Source: Ornithinibacillus halotolerans
GTDB lineage: Bacteria > Bacillota > Bacilli > Bacillales > Amphibacillaceae
DNA length: 51,828 nucleotides
Assembly (NCBI RefSeq): GCF_014637405.1
Contig: NZ_BMEY01000024.1
Span: forward strand, 1 to 51,828
Reading direction: 5' to 3'
In this document: piece by piece, positions 26,145 through 33,342 of the stretch
How the letters are laid out: every line of letters begins with the position of its first letter
Numbering within the stretch: the first letter of the stretch is position 1
Translations under genes and position numbers: made by a program
Notes under the pieces: model-generated
The model's database searches: none
What the model saw: only the letters and a program-made list of their open reading frames with translations
Told to the model about the DNA's origin: nothing

Positions 26145-27242
26145 TTACATTCCTAAAAGGTAAGGAATTCCAACTGCTATAGCAATGATTCCAATAAAGA
26201 AAACCCATGCCATTGGTCTACCAAGGTTGATTGTCCATCCAACCCCGAATCGCTTCTCAAGAAATAGAGCAGGATCTTTTGGATTAAAATAGAATACACC
26301 TAACTTCCAATACTTATCTTCATCTCGATTAATCACTTCACCATTAGCACCCATAGATATTTTTACTCGGCTTCCACCTTGACCAGTTGTAACCGATAAA
26401 ATGATAGCCCAAACCGTTATAATTAGAGCAAAAATCATTGGTACAATCGTCATTAATTGTTGGTTAACAGGATAGATCAGAGAGAGCTGCATAAATGATA
26501 ATAATATCGTTGTCCCTAATCCAGTTCCAATTAGAAATGCGCTCCACCTTCTTCTGAAGATAATATTTTGCTGTAATGATTCTTCTGGTCTTTCTGCACT
26601 TATTTGCTGTTTAGCTTTAGCAATCATTGTATTTAAAAACATAAATAATAATGTTAAATAAAGACTCATTATAGGCATCATTAAAACAGAACGCTCTGAT
26701 TTTGTTGCCCAATTTGTGATCTCTCCATCAAAGTTATATTGCATAGGGATTTTCTCTGGAATTTTGTCGTAATTTATAAAAGTAAGTGCAATCATTGCAA
26801 AGGTAATAATAAAAGAAATAGTAAACCATAAATTAGAATGATTTAACTTTTTACTACGAAAATCAGTTTTTACAAAAGTTGCTTGAGATTTCTCTTTACT
26901 CCAGTTTTCTTGTTGTTTTAGCTGTTTCATGATGCGGTGGAAATAGAGGTAGATTAAAAAAGTGGCAAATAAATAGATAAAAACAAGACCAGAAAAATAA
27001 AGACTAAGTGTGGTATCGTCCATGTTTGTAGAACCTAGTAGTAGAAATACAATAGTTAGGATTAAGCTGGCTATTCCAGAGTAGATGACATATTTTTTTC
27101 GTAGCTGTTTAATGTTATCTGCATGATAAACATCTTCAGGAATAGAAACACCAAAACTTTCGGTACGCCTCGTCCAATATGGTATAAACATAGTAGAAAT
27201 AAATGCGGGTATTAAAATAACAAGTAAGTAGATCACATTCAT
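26145..27242 (-). CDS. DUF1648 domain integral membrane protein
   Basis: A 365-residue membrane protein with about eight helices. The DUF1648 signature is visible in the middle: YDKIPEKIPMQYNFDGEITN, then WATKS, like the SdpI group. A C-terminal DUF5808-like part (KYWKLGVFYFNPKDPALFLEKR) has the pattern PxDP. ATG 27242 follows GGAGG inside the end of the GntR gene, with no gap after its stop. It lies between the GntR gene and the ABC genes and so belongs to the operon. SdpI-like proteins confer immunity to membrane-active toxins, which makes a self-protection role for the operon plausible. Confidence 0.8.
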   Translation of the reverse strand: MNVIYLLVILIPAFISTMFIPYWTRRTESFGVSIPEDVYHADNIKQLRKKYVIYSGIASLILTIVFLLLGSTNMDDTTLSLYFSGLVFIYLFATFLIYLYFHRIMKQLKQQENWSKEKSQATFVKTDFRSKKLNHSNLWFTISFIITFAMIALTFINYDKIPEKIPMQYNFDGEITNWATKSERSVLMMPIMSLYLTLLFMFLNTMIAKAKQQISAERPEESLQQNIIFRRRWSAFLIGTGLGTTILLSFMQLSLIYPVNQQLMTIVPMIFALIITVWAIILSVTTGQGGSRVKISMGANGEVINRDEDKYWKLGVFYFNPKDPALFLEKRFGVGWTINLGRPMAWVFFIGIIAIAVGIPYLLGM

Positions 27243-27632
27243 TTACGTATTACCTCCTTTAAAAGTTTCAAATAATTGCTTACATTGTTTAATGAACTCC
27301 TCTTCACTAACATCTCGACAGATTGATTCAGCAATTAGAGGGCGTAGACTTTTTTCTATTCGCTGCCTAAAATCTTCATCCGCCTTAGGAACACCATCTG
27401 GATTAATAACTACCCCTTTTTGTCTATGGATAAGAATATAGCCTTCTTGTTTTAACTGTTTATATGCTTTGTTAACTGTATGAAGATTGATACCAATATC
27501 TGCAGCTAATGAACGAACAGAAGGAAGACCTTCACCTGGCTGTAATTCCTTACGTGCAATTCCTTCTATAATCTGATCGACTAATTGTTGGTATATAGGA
27601 TCATTGGATTCAAAATCTAATTGTATAAGCAC
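27243..27632 (-). CDS. GntR-family repressor, YhcF subfamily
   Basis: A 129-residue regulator with an N-terminal winged helix (SNDPIYQQLVDQIIEGIA ... PSVRSLAADIGINLHTVNKAYKQL) and a short C-terminal tail. The GTG at 27632 is chosen because AAGGAG is 10 bases upstream and family members start shortly before SNDPIY; a GTG at 27641 is the alternative. First gene of the five-gene operon GntR-DUF1648-PLDc_N-ATPase-permease. Confidence 0.85.
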   Translation of the reverse strand: MLIQLDFESNDPIYQQLVDQIIEGIARKELQPGEGLPSVRSLAADIGINLHTVNKAYKQLKQEGYILIHRQKGVVINPDGVPKADEDFRQRIEKSLRPLIAESICRDVSEEEFIKQCKQLFETFKGGNT

Positions 27633-27667
27633 ATATAGCACACTCCTTCGCTTAGTATAGTTGTAAT

Positions 27668-27709
27668 AACTGTTATACTTATAATATAACAGTTGCTTTT
27701 TGATGTCAA
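27668..27709 (-). promoter_or_regulatory. Promoter and operator of the YhcF-type operon
   Basis: On the minus strand TTGACA (27709-27704), 17 bases and TATTAT (27686-27681) make a strong promoter. The inverted repeat AACTGTTATA (27668-27677) / TATAACAGTT (27685-27694) covers the -10 region, as expected for autorepression by the GntR protein. Confidence 0.8.
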
Positions 27710-27730
27710 TAGGTAAAAATAATCACAGTT

Positions 27731-27829
27731 TTTTCCACAGGGGTCTTGCTAATATAAAACGATTTTTAGGGTTTATCCACATTATCCACAAGGGGTTGTG
27801 AATAGTTATTAACAAATAACTGTGTACAA
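27731..27829. other. DnaA-box cluster
   Basis: Two perfect DnaA boxes TTATCCACA lie head to tail with no gap (27773-27781 and 27782-27790). TTTTCCACA (27731-27739) differs at one base; TGTGAATAG (27797-27805) and TGTGTACAA (27821-27829) are two-mismatch boxes on the other strand. No dnaA or dnaN gene is near, so this is not a recognisable oriC. Confidence 0.55.
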
Positions 27830-27884
27830 AGGGGTGGGGGATATGGTCTTTTGAGGGAATGTATTAGCAGGAGTTAAAGAGGAA

Positions 27885-27920
27885 AAATAAAAAACAGACC
27901 GAGATTAACTTCGGTCTGTT
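27885..27920 (-). terminator. Terminator of yfhE
   Basis: Minus-strand stem AACAGACCGA / TCGGTCTGTT followed by TTTTTTATTTTT; it begins at the yfhE stop. Confidence 0.85.
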
Positions 27921-28021
27921 CGTTGTCTTGCACGGTCTGCTTTTTTAAATTCTTTTTGGTATAAAACTTCCTGTGTTTTATTTAAAAACTTATCTCTTAC
28001 CTCGCGTTTTTCTTTAGCCAT
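27905..28021 (-). CDS. yfhE: YfhE-family small protein (38 aa)
   Basis: ATG at 28021 opens a 38-codon frame beginning MAKEKREVRDKFLNKTQEV and ending in RTDRS, basic and highly charged. GAGGGA lies 5 bases upstream and a terminator overlaps the stop. Size, the QEVLYQKEFKKAD segment and position near yfhF and recX match the YfhE family of Bacilli. Function unknown. Confidence 0.75.
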   Translation of the reverse strand: MAKEKREVRDKFLNKTQEVLYQKEFKKADRARQRTDRS

Positions 28022-28086
28022 GGTTATCCCTCACTCATACATTATTACTGTTTAGAATAACCAAAAAATGTAATTAATATACAGTG

Positions 28087-28641
28087 TTATACGACCTCTT
28101 CATCGACGTTTGCGTCAACATGAGCGAATTGTTTGTATGAAAGATAATGCTCTTTAGAAATCGCAAAAATATCATAAATCTCTTCAGCTTGATTAATTTT
28201 TTGGTAGACTTCAGGGTAAATGGTGTTGCCTAGAGCAACATAAGGAAGTTTTAGAACGGCCTTGGTGGAACGGATGTTGGATTTTCGAACTTTCATGAAG
28301 ATTGTTTCAATATCATATTCGAAAAATAGCTCATCGAAAAACTGTTCTTTCGCTAAGCGATTATAACCCTTTCCAAAATAAGGCTGGCCAATCCATGTTG
28401 CTAAAAAACCGTGATTTTGTTCAATATCAAATAAGTTAATTGTGCCAATTGGCTGTTGATATTCATCCAAAATCGTCCTTGAGATCAGCTCACCGTGTTC
28501 TTCAGCTTCGATTGTTTTCTTTGTTAAGAAATAGAATTCATCTGTTGTCGTTGCTTTATGTCTAACATATGGAAATACTTCTGGGTGGGACATCAGTTCA
28601 AATAAAACTGGCACCTCATGTAAATCACGCTTTTTTAGCAT
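28087..28641 (-). CDS. GNAT-family N-acetyltransferase
   Basis: A 184-residue acetyltransferase of the RimJ/RimL type. The acetyl-CoA site is represented by WIGQPYFGKGYNRLAKEQF, a Q/RxxGxG/A-like loop, and the C-terminal strand pattern is present. The acceptor is unknown. The ATG at 28641 has GGAGGG 7 bases upstream, but that site is inside the descending arm of a terminator-like hairpin, so expression is probably conditional. It follows a structured RNA on the same strand and precedes yfhE. Confidence 0.8.
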   Translation of the reverse strand: MLKKRDLHEVPVLFELMSHPEVFPYVRHKATTTDEFYFLTKKTIEAEEHGELISRTILDEYQQPIGTINLFDIEQNHGFLATWIGQPYFGKGYNRLAKEQFFDELFFEYDIETIFMKVRKSNIRSTKAVLKLPYVALGNTIYPEVYQKINQAEEIYDIFAISKEHYLSYKQFAHVDANVDEEVV

Positions 28642-28672
28642 AAAAAAACCCTCCTTATTTATGCAGGAGGGT
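28642..28672 (-). promoter_or_regulatory. Hairpin that masks the GNAT ribosome-binding site
   Basis: Minus-strand ACCCTCC (28672-28666) pairs with GGAGGGT (28654-28648) across an 11-base loop; seven T follow and the ATG comes directly after. The GGAGGG arm is the ribosome-binding site of the acetyltransferase gene, so the element can act as terminator and as translational mask. Confidence 0.65.
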
Positions 28673-28676
28673 ATCC

Positions 28677-28794
28677 AAAAAAAGAGAGATTCTAGTTGGA
28701 AGCCCACCCGCGAATTTTTATTAAGATCAACAAAAATTCGGGGTGGGAATCGAACCCACTAGAACCTGTTAAACAGGTGGCGCACCATTTGCCT
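28677..28794 (-). ncRNA. Structured leader RNA or small RNA with tRNA T-arm-like hairpin
   Basis: Behind TTACAA-16-TATAAT (28827-28800) the minus strand can fold as: ACCTG-TTTAA-CAGGT; a perfect T-arm-like GTGGG-TTCGATT-CCCAC (tRNA B-box consensus GGTTCGATTCC); and a long stem CCCACCC-CGAATTTTT / AAAAATTCG-C-GGGTGGG that competes with the T-arm. GGTTCTAGT further pairs with ACTAGAATC, after which come TCTC and seven T. It is not a normal tRNA: the anticodon arm is too short and no CCA follows. I cannot assign a known RNA family. Confidence 0.45.
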
Positions 28795-28896
28795 TCCCTA
28801 TTATATTTTGACAAACGTCTCTTGTAACAATACATATAATACTATGAAATACTGCAAAAGGGAACTACTTTTTTAACAAAAAAATCGACAAAAATA

Positions 28897-29799
28897 TTAA
28901 TTTTTCTTTACACGTTGAAAACATTGATGGAGAGCTAGTTCTAGTGTCGGATACGTAAATTGAAAACCTTCATTTAACGCTTTTTTTGGTAACACATATT
29001 GTCCTTTTAATACAAGTTGACTCATCTCACCAGTTGCGATTCGGATGATAGCACCCGGAGTAGGAAACCAATAAGGCCTTTTAAGACTTTTAGATAAAAT
29101 TTGATTGAACTCTTGATTCCTTAGAGGATTTGGTGCAGTCACATTAAGTGCACCTTGTATTGATTTTTTATTGATGACATAAATGATTAGGTCTACGGCA
29201 TCTTGAATATGAACCCAAGAGGTCCATTGATTGCCATTACCAATCCGTCCACCAAAGTATAGTTTTGTTGGTAGTGCCATTAATGGTAAAGCCCCACCAT
29301 CCATACCTAAAATTACTCCAAATCTCGCAAAAACAGTTCGAATGTCTAGCTTTTCTGCCTCTTTTGCGGTGTTCTCCCACTCAACGACTACGTCAGCTAG
29401 AAAATCATTTCCTGGTTCTACAGTATTTTCAGTAAAAATCTTTTCATCCGATGTACCGTAGTAACCTACTGCAGAACCACTAATAAATACTTCAGGCTTT
29501 TTCTTCATTTTTGACATTAATTCAACAAGAAATTTAGTTGATTCAATTCTACTAGACTTAATCTTTTCCTTTTTAGTTTTAGTCCAATATCCGTATAAAC
29601 TTTCACCAGCAAGGTTAATCACTACGTCGATTGGCGGAAGGTCCATCGTGTTTGAATAACTTATGTAAAAGGTTCTTTTTGTGTTAGAGAATGTGTTAGG
29701 TGTACGAGTTAATATGTAGGAATGGTGGCCTAATGATGATAATTGTTCAACTAGTTTACTTCCTACAAAACCTGTACCACCTGAAATTAGTATATTCAT
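28897..29799 (-). CDS. yfhF: TIGR01777-family NAD(P)-dependent epimerase YfhF
   Basis: A 300-residue atypical extended SDR (SDR39U1 group). The Rossmann motif GGTGFVG is at residues 7-13; the GSAVGYYG segment is the active-site region with the YxxxK tyrosine altered as usual in this family, and a DUF1731 domain forms the C-terminus. It was once called a SulA-like division inhibitor without good evidence. ATG 29799 follows GGAG; the longer frame from 29820 has no site. Divergent from recX, as in B. subtilis. Confidence 0.88.
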   Translation of the reverse strand: MNILISGGTGFVGSKLVEQLSSLGHHSYILTRTPNTFSNTKRTFYISYSNTMDLPPIDVVINLAGESLYGYWTKTKKEKIKSSRIESTKFLVELMSKMKKKPEVFISGSAVGYYGTSDEKIFTENTVEPGNDFLADVVVEWENTAKEAEKLDIRTVFARFGVILGMDGGALPLMALPTKLYFGGRIGNGNQWTSWVHIQDAVDLIIYVINKKSIQGALNVTAPNPLRNQEFNQILSKSLKRPYWFPTPGAIIRIATGEMSQLVLKGQYVLPKKALNEGFQFTYPTLELALHQCFQRVKKN

Positions 29800-29868
29800 A
29801 ATGTTTCTCCTCACTTCCATTAATCTATTGTTTATTCCATGTTATGATAGTCAAAAGAGGTGATGAAC

Positions 29869-30681
29869 GTGCCCAAAACAATAAGTAGAATTACGACACA
29901 GAAAAATAGTAAACAACGATATAATATATATTTTGTTGAAGGAAATCATGATAAGTACGCCTTCAGTGTGGACGAAGCAGTATTAATTGAATACGGATTA
30001 CGTAAAGGACTTGAATTAGATGAAGCAACAATTGACCTTATTAAGAAACAAGATTCCATTCAAAAGTCTTATTTACTTGCAATTAACTATTTAAGTTATC
30101 GGATGAGGTCTAAAAAAGAATTGTATGATTACTTAGCAAAGAAAGAGGTTGAACCACCACATATTGATGAAATCATGAAGCGCTTAATGAAAGAAGGGCT
30201 TATTAATGATCAGCAATTTGCTGAAGCATTTACGATAACCCGAATGAATACAACGTCCAAAGGTCCAATGTTAGTAAAACGAGAGTTAATGGAAAAAGGA
30301 ATTGAGGCTGCAATTGCTGATAAAGTCATTAACCTCTACACATATGATACACAATTTGAGAAGGCTTTAAAATGGGTGAATAAAAAACTCGGGAATAGTA
30401 AGAAAGATTCTTTTAATAAAAAATTAGAACAGCTCCGAATGACGTTAATACAGAAAGGTTTTACCTCTGATGTTGTCCAAGCTGTAATCTCTTCTGTTGT
30501 GGATAATCGTGATGACACTGAAGAATGGGAGTCATTGGTGTATCATGGGGAAAAGTTAATTAGGAAACATACTGGAAAAAAATCCGGATATGAACTTAAA
30601 ATGAAAGTGAAAGAAGGACTATATCGAAAAGGATTTCCAATTGATCTCATTAATCAGTTTATTGATGAGGAGATAGAGTAA
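29869..30681 (+). CDS. recX: Regulatory protein RecX
   Basis: A 270-residue modulator of RecA filaments. It is built from repeated three-helix units; family blocks seen are SYLLAINYLSYRMRSKKELYDYL, LINDQQFAEAFTITR, and GPMLVKRELMEKGI. The GTG at 29869 is chosen because AGAGG is 8 bases upstream and the product then starts MPKTISRITTQK like B. subtilis RecX; ATG 29863 and GTG 29860 are too close to that site. No LexA box was found. Confidence 0.92.
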   Translation: MPKTISRITTQKNSKQRYNIYFVEGNHDKYAFSVDEAVLIEYGLRKGLELDEATIDLIKKQDSIQKSYLLAINYLSYRMRSKKELYDYLAKKEVEPPHIDEIMKRLMKEGLINDQQFAEAFTITRMNTTSKGPMLVKRELMEKGIEAAIADKVINLYTYDTQFEKALKWVNKKLGNSKKDSFNKKLEQLRMTLIQKGFTSDVVQAVISSVVDNRDDTEEWESLVYHGEKLIRKHTGKKSGYELKMKVKEGLYRKGFPIDLINQFIDEEIE

Positions 30682-30706
30682 ATAGAGAGTGGAAAAATCC
30701 ACTCCT

Positions 30707-31366
30707 CTATCGATCAATCACAATTTCTTTACGCCCATCATCTTCCGCAAAGATTTGTTGAGCTACTACTTCTGGCCCTTTTAATCTTGTTGGATCTTTA
30801 ACATGTTCCGATTTATCCCAGAATGGAGTATTCATCCCGCCCATGTATACGGCAGTAATCGAAAAGTCTTCTTTCTCCCATTCTTGTTGAAGTGCTTCCG
30901 TAAAGCCTCTTACGGCAAACTTACTTGCACAATAAACAGATTCATTTACTTTACCGTGCAATCCAGCCGTCGAAATAATAGTGAGAATCCGTCCTTTACT
31001 TTCGCGAATTAATGGTAGTGCATGCTGAACAGTAAGAATTGTTCCTTTTACATTGGTGTTAAGTGTTTTTTCAATATCATCCACTCTGTAATCGTCAAGT
31101 GGTCCAAATGTTCCGATTCCCGCATTGCTAATAAAGACATCTAATTTACCAATTCTTTGAAAAGCGATTTGGATTGAAGCTATTTCCCTAACATCACAAA
31201 GAACAACTTCTGCATCGCCGCCATTTTCTAGTATTTGGTATTGGACAACCTGTAATGGGTCATTTCTTCTCCCAAGTAAAAAAACTTTATAGCCATTGTT
31301 AGCATATTCAAATGCTAATGCTCTTCCTAGTCCTGTTCCCGCTCCCGTGATAGCAACTGTAGGCAT
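30707..31366 (-). CDS. SDR-family oxidoreductase
   Basis: A 219-residue classical short-chain dehydrogenase: TGAGTGLG cofactor motif near residue 9, SNAGIG, catalytic Ser in IISTAG and the Tyr-x-x-x-Lys in YCASK. The substrate is unknown. ATG 31366 follows AAAGGTGG at 8 bases; a GTG 12 bases earlier overlaps that site. Monocistronic, convergent with recX. Confidence 0.88.
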   Translation of the reverse strand: MPTVAITGAGTGLGRALAFEYANNGYKVFLLGRRNDPLQVVQYQILENGGDAEVVLCDVREIASIQIAFQRIGKLDVFISNAGIGTFGPLDDYRVDDIEKTLNTNVKGTILTVQHALPLIRESKGRILTIISTAGLHGKVNESVYCASKFAVRGFTEALQQEWEKEDFSITAVYMGGMNTPFWDKSEHVKDPTRLKGPEVVAQQIFAEDDGRKEIVIDR

Positions 31367-31463
31367 TACTGTAACCACCTTTTTGTTTTTTTATAATGTA
31401 TTTCCATTTTAATTGTCCTAAATTGTTGCTAAAATGTAAAGAGAGTGGAAGGGAGACTATCAT

Positions 31464-31799
31464 ATGAATTATAGATATAGTGATTTATCTATTGAACAAC
31501 TATATGCTTTAGTAGGGGAATTTAAGGAAAAAGCTCAGAAGGCAGAGCAATTAGGAAATATTAGTGAAGTTCAAATATATGAAAGAAAAATGCAAGTAGC
31601 GTTATCTTATACATTGAATCCAGAAGATTTTACACCTGGTCGCACATATGAATTTCGAAATGATCCAGGTCATCGATTTAAAATAAACTATTTAGAAGGA
31701 ATTTTTGCTTGGGGTCACCGCGTTAACTTATTAGACGAAGTGTATGAAAAGGAAGAAGCATTTCCAATTTCCTTGTTAGGGAAGCGGCTGAATGACTAA
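31464..31799 (+). CDS. yfhH: YfhH-family (DUF1811) protein
   Basis: A 111-residue cytoplasmic protein of the DUF1811 family, function unknown. The N-terminal helical half (YSDLSIEQLYALVGEFKEKA) and the C-terminal beta half with GRTYEFRNDPGHRFKINYL and GIFAWGHRVNL are characteristic. A GGAAGGGAG site precedes the ATG. Synteny with recX, yfhP and mutY supports the name. Confidence 0.88.
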   Translation: MNYRYSDLSIEQLYALVGEFKEKAQKAEQLGNISEVQIYERKMQVALSYTLNPEDFTPGRTYEFRNDPGHRFKINYLEGIFAWGHRVNLLDEVYEKEEAFPISLLGKRLND

Positions 31800-31850
31800 T
31801 TAGGAATGAGTCGAGTTATGTTCCTCTAATAAAAGAGATATATTTGGATG

Positions 31851-32140
31851 GGTCACATAGCATTGGTCTATGTGACCTTTTTAGAGTGTTTAAGAAAATT
31901 TGGTCAGATTGATGGATTCTATAAGCCCTTTTAGTGATAATTACCACAGTTAGGTCAAATAGAAGTATTCTATAGGACCTAACGACCGGATATTAGCTGA
32001 AAAGGTCATATTGGAGAGGTCTATGTACCCTTTTACCTTGATACAAACTGAACTGGTCACATAGAAACATCCTATGTGACTTTTTAATCTAATTTGAGCT
32101 ATTAAAGTCATATAGAAGCGTTCTATGTGCCCTTTCACAA
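31851..32140 (+). repeat. Six tandem hairpin repeats with exact 51-bp period
   Basis: Units start at 31851, 31902, 31953, 32004, 32055 and 32106, each exactly 51 bases after the last. The typical unit is GGTCACATAG, 6-7 bases, CTATGTGACC, then a short T run, so each can fold as a hairpin. Units 1 and 5 are nearly perfect; the others carry point changes but keep the spacing. Confidence 0.85.
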
Positions 32141-32224
32141 CATTACTATTAAATATGGGAACATACAGTTCTTTATAAACTATTGGTACATGCCGCCAAC
32201 GGTTGCAAATTAGAACCAATTCAA

Positions 32225-32263
32225 TAAAAAACAAGAGAGGCTTAAATTAAGCACTTCTCTCGT
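32225..32263 (-). terminator. Terminator of yfhP
   Basis: Minus-strand stem with arms AAACGAGAGAAG and CCTCTCTTGTTT (few mismatches) and inner CTTAA/TTAAG, followed by T. Confidence 0.75.
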
Positions 32264-32268
32264 TTAGT

Positions 32269-33258
32269 TTATAAGACTGGGTTATCCCCAACATATAGTT
32301 TGTTTTGTAATTTATGCTCTGAGAATATCCATCCTGTGTAGGAGCTAATGATTTCATTTTCCCTATTAATTTGTACAACTGCTACGAATGGATAATAGGT
32401 TTTTGAGCGATATCGTAAATCGATAAAACGAACTTCAGTATAATCATCATACTCATTAATCTCCCAACGATATACAGGTGAAAAGGATAAAAATGCGGAT
32501 ATATTACTATCTTTTCTGGCGATATCGATAAGGGGAGAGTTTGGTAATGGAACCTTTTCAAATTCATCTACAATTTCTATATGTCCATTTTCTACGGTAC
32601 CTACATAGAAATGTGTCTCCGTTGTAATAGCAACTCGCCAATAATTTTGCTTGACCGTTGGTGATGTTGCGACTTCTGTCATACCTGGAAAATATTCCTT
32701 AATGGTGTTTACAATTTCTTTCTTATCCATATATCGTTTAATGTAATATAATAGAATCACTGCATAAATGATAATCCATGTAATGCCAGGATGTGCACCC
32801 AGTATCCATGCAACGATTCCTGCTAAGTGTAAAGTAAATATATACGGATCAAATGTATTAATAAAACCATGCGCTATCCAGCGATTTGTAAAAGGGCGAT
32901 ATGCCTGGGTACCATAAGCATTAAATATATCGACAAAAACATGGACAATCACAGCAAATGCCGTCCATCCATAGAGGTGCCAAAAGTTAACTTGTGGTAC
33001 AAAAAGATGAATTAAGCTTGCGATTAATACGCCCCAAAAGATGACAGCTGGAACTGAATGGGTTAAACCTCGATGGTGTCTTATATAAGTTGCATTATTA
33101 CGTAATTTTAAAACTGTATCAAAATCCGGTGCATGAGAGCCGACAATAGTCCCGACTAGTACAGCATTAAATAATGTGGGGTCACTATTTACGACCGGGT
33201 CTAGTGTAGATAGACCTGCCAGGGCTACTCCCATGACAATGTGAGTTCCTGTATCCAT
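32269..33258 (-). CDS. yfhP: YfhP, membrane-bound metal-dependent hydrolase (YdjM/DUF457 family)
   Basis: A 329-residue protein. The N-terminal 170 residues form a four- to five-helix membrane domain with the metal-binding motifs of the YdjM family: THIVMG, HAPDFD and RHHRGLTHS. The C-terminal 150 residues are a soluble domain. Function unproven in any Bacillus. It begins with ATG 33258 and has its own terminator. It is divergent from mutY, as in B. subtilis. Confidence 0.88.
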   Translation of the reverse strand: MDTGTHIVMGVALAGLSTLDPVVNSDPTLFNAVLVGTIVGSHAPDFDTVLKLRNNATYIRHHRGLTHSVPAVIFWGVLIASLIHLFVPQVNFWHLYGWTAFAVIVHVFVDIFNAYGTQAYRPFTNRWIAHGFINTFDPYIFTLHLAGIVAWILGAHPGITWIIIYAVILLYYIKRYMDKKEIVNTIKEYFPGMTEVATSPTVKQNYWRVAITTETHFYVGTVENGHIEIVDEFEKVPLPNSPLIDIARKDSNISAFLSFSPVYRWEINEYDDYTEVRFIDLRYRSKTYYPFVAVVQINRENEIISSYTGWIFSEHKLQNKLYVGDNPVL

Positions 33259-33342
33259 TAAATTAGATTTCCTCCTATATAAAGTATAGTGGAATAAAAG
33301 TTCAATTGTGTATATCTAGTGTACCATAAAGGAAGTGTTTAT

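Larger units (their letters stand above)
31800..32264. other. Intergenic region yfhH/yfhP occupied by a hairpin array
   Basis: Most of this gap is the tandem repeat array described separately. A minus-strand open frame of 94 codons runs through it only because the period is 51 bases (17 codons); it has no ribosome-binding site and is not accepted as a gene. Confidence 0.6.

Noticed and set aside
28733-28799. tRNA gene on the minus strand
   Set aside because: The T-arm and a D-arm-like GGC/GCC are present, but the acceptor pairs poorly, the anticodon stem-loop has only 15 bases instead of 17, and there is no CCA or discriminator context. Kept as a structured RNA only.
31950-32234. 94-codon minus-strand frame with 17-residue repeats
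   Set aside because: It runs through the 51-bp hairpin array and is open only because the period is a multiple of three. There is no ribosome-binding site, and the hairpin symmetry explains the sequence better than coding does.
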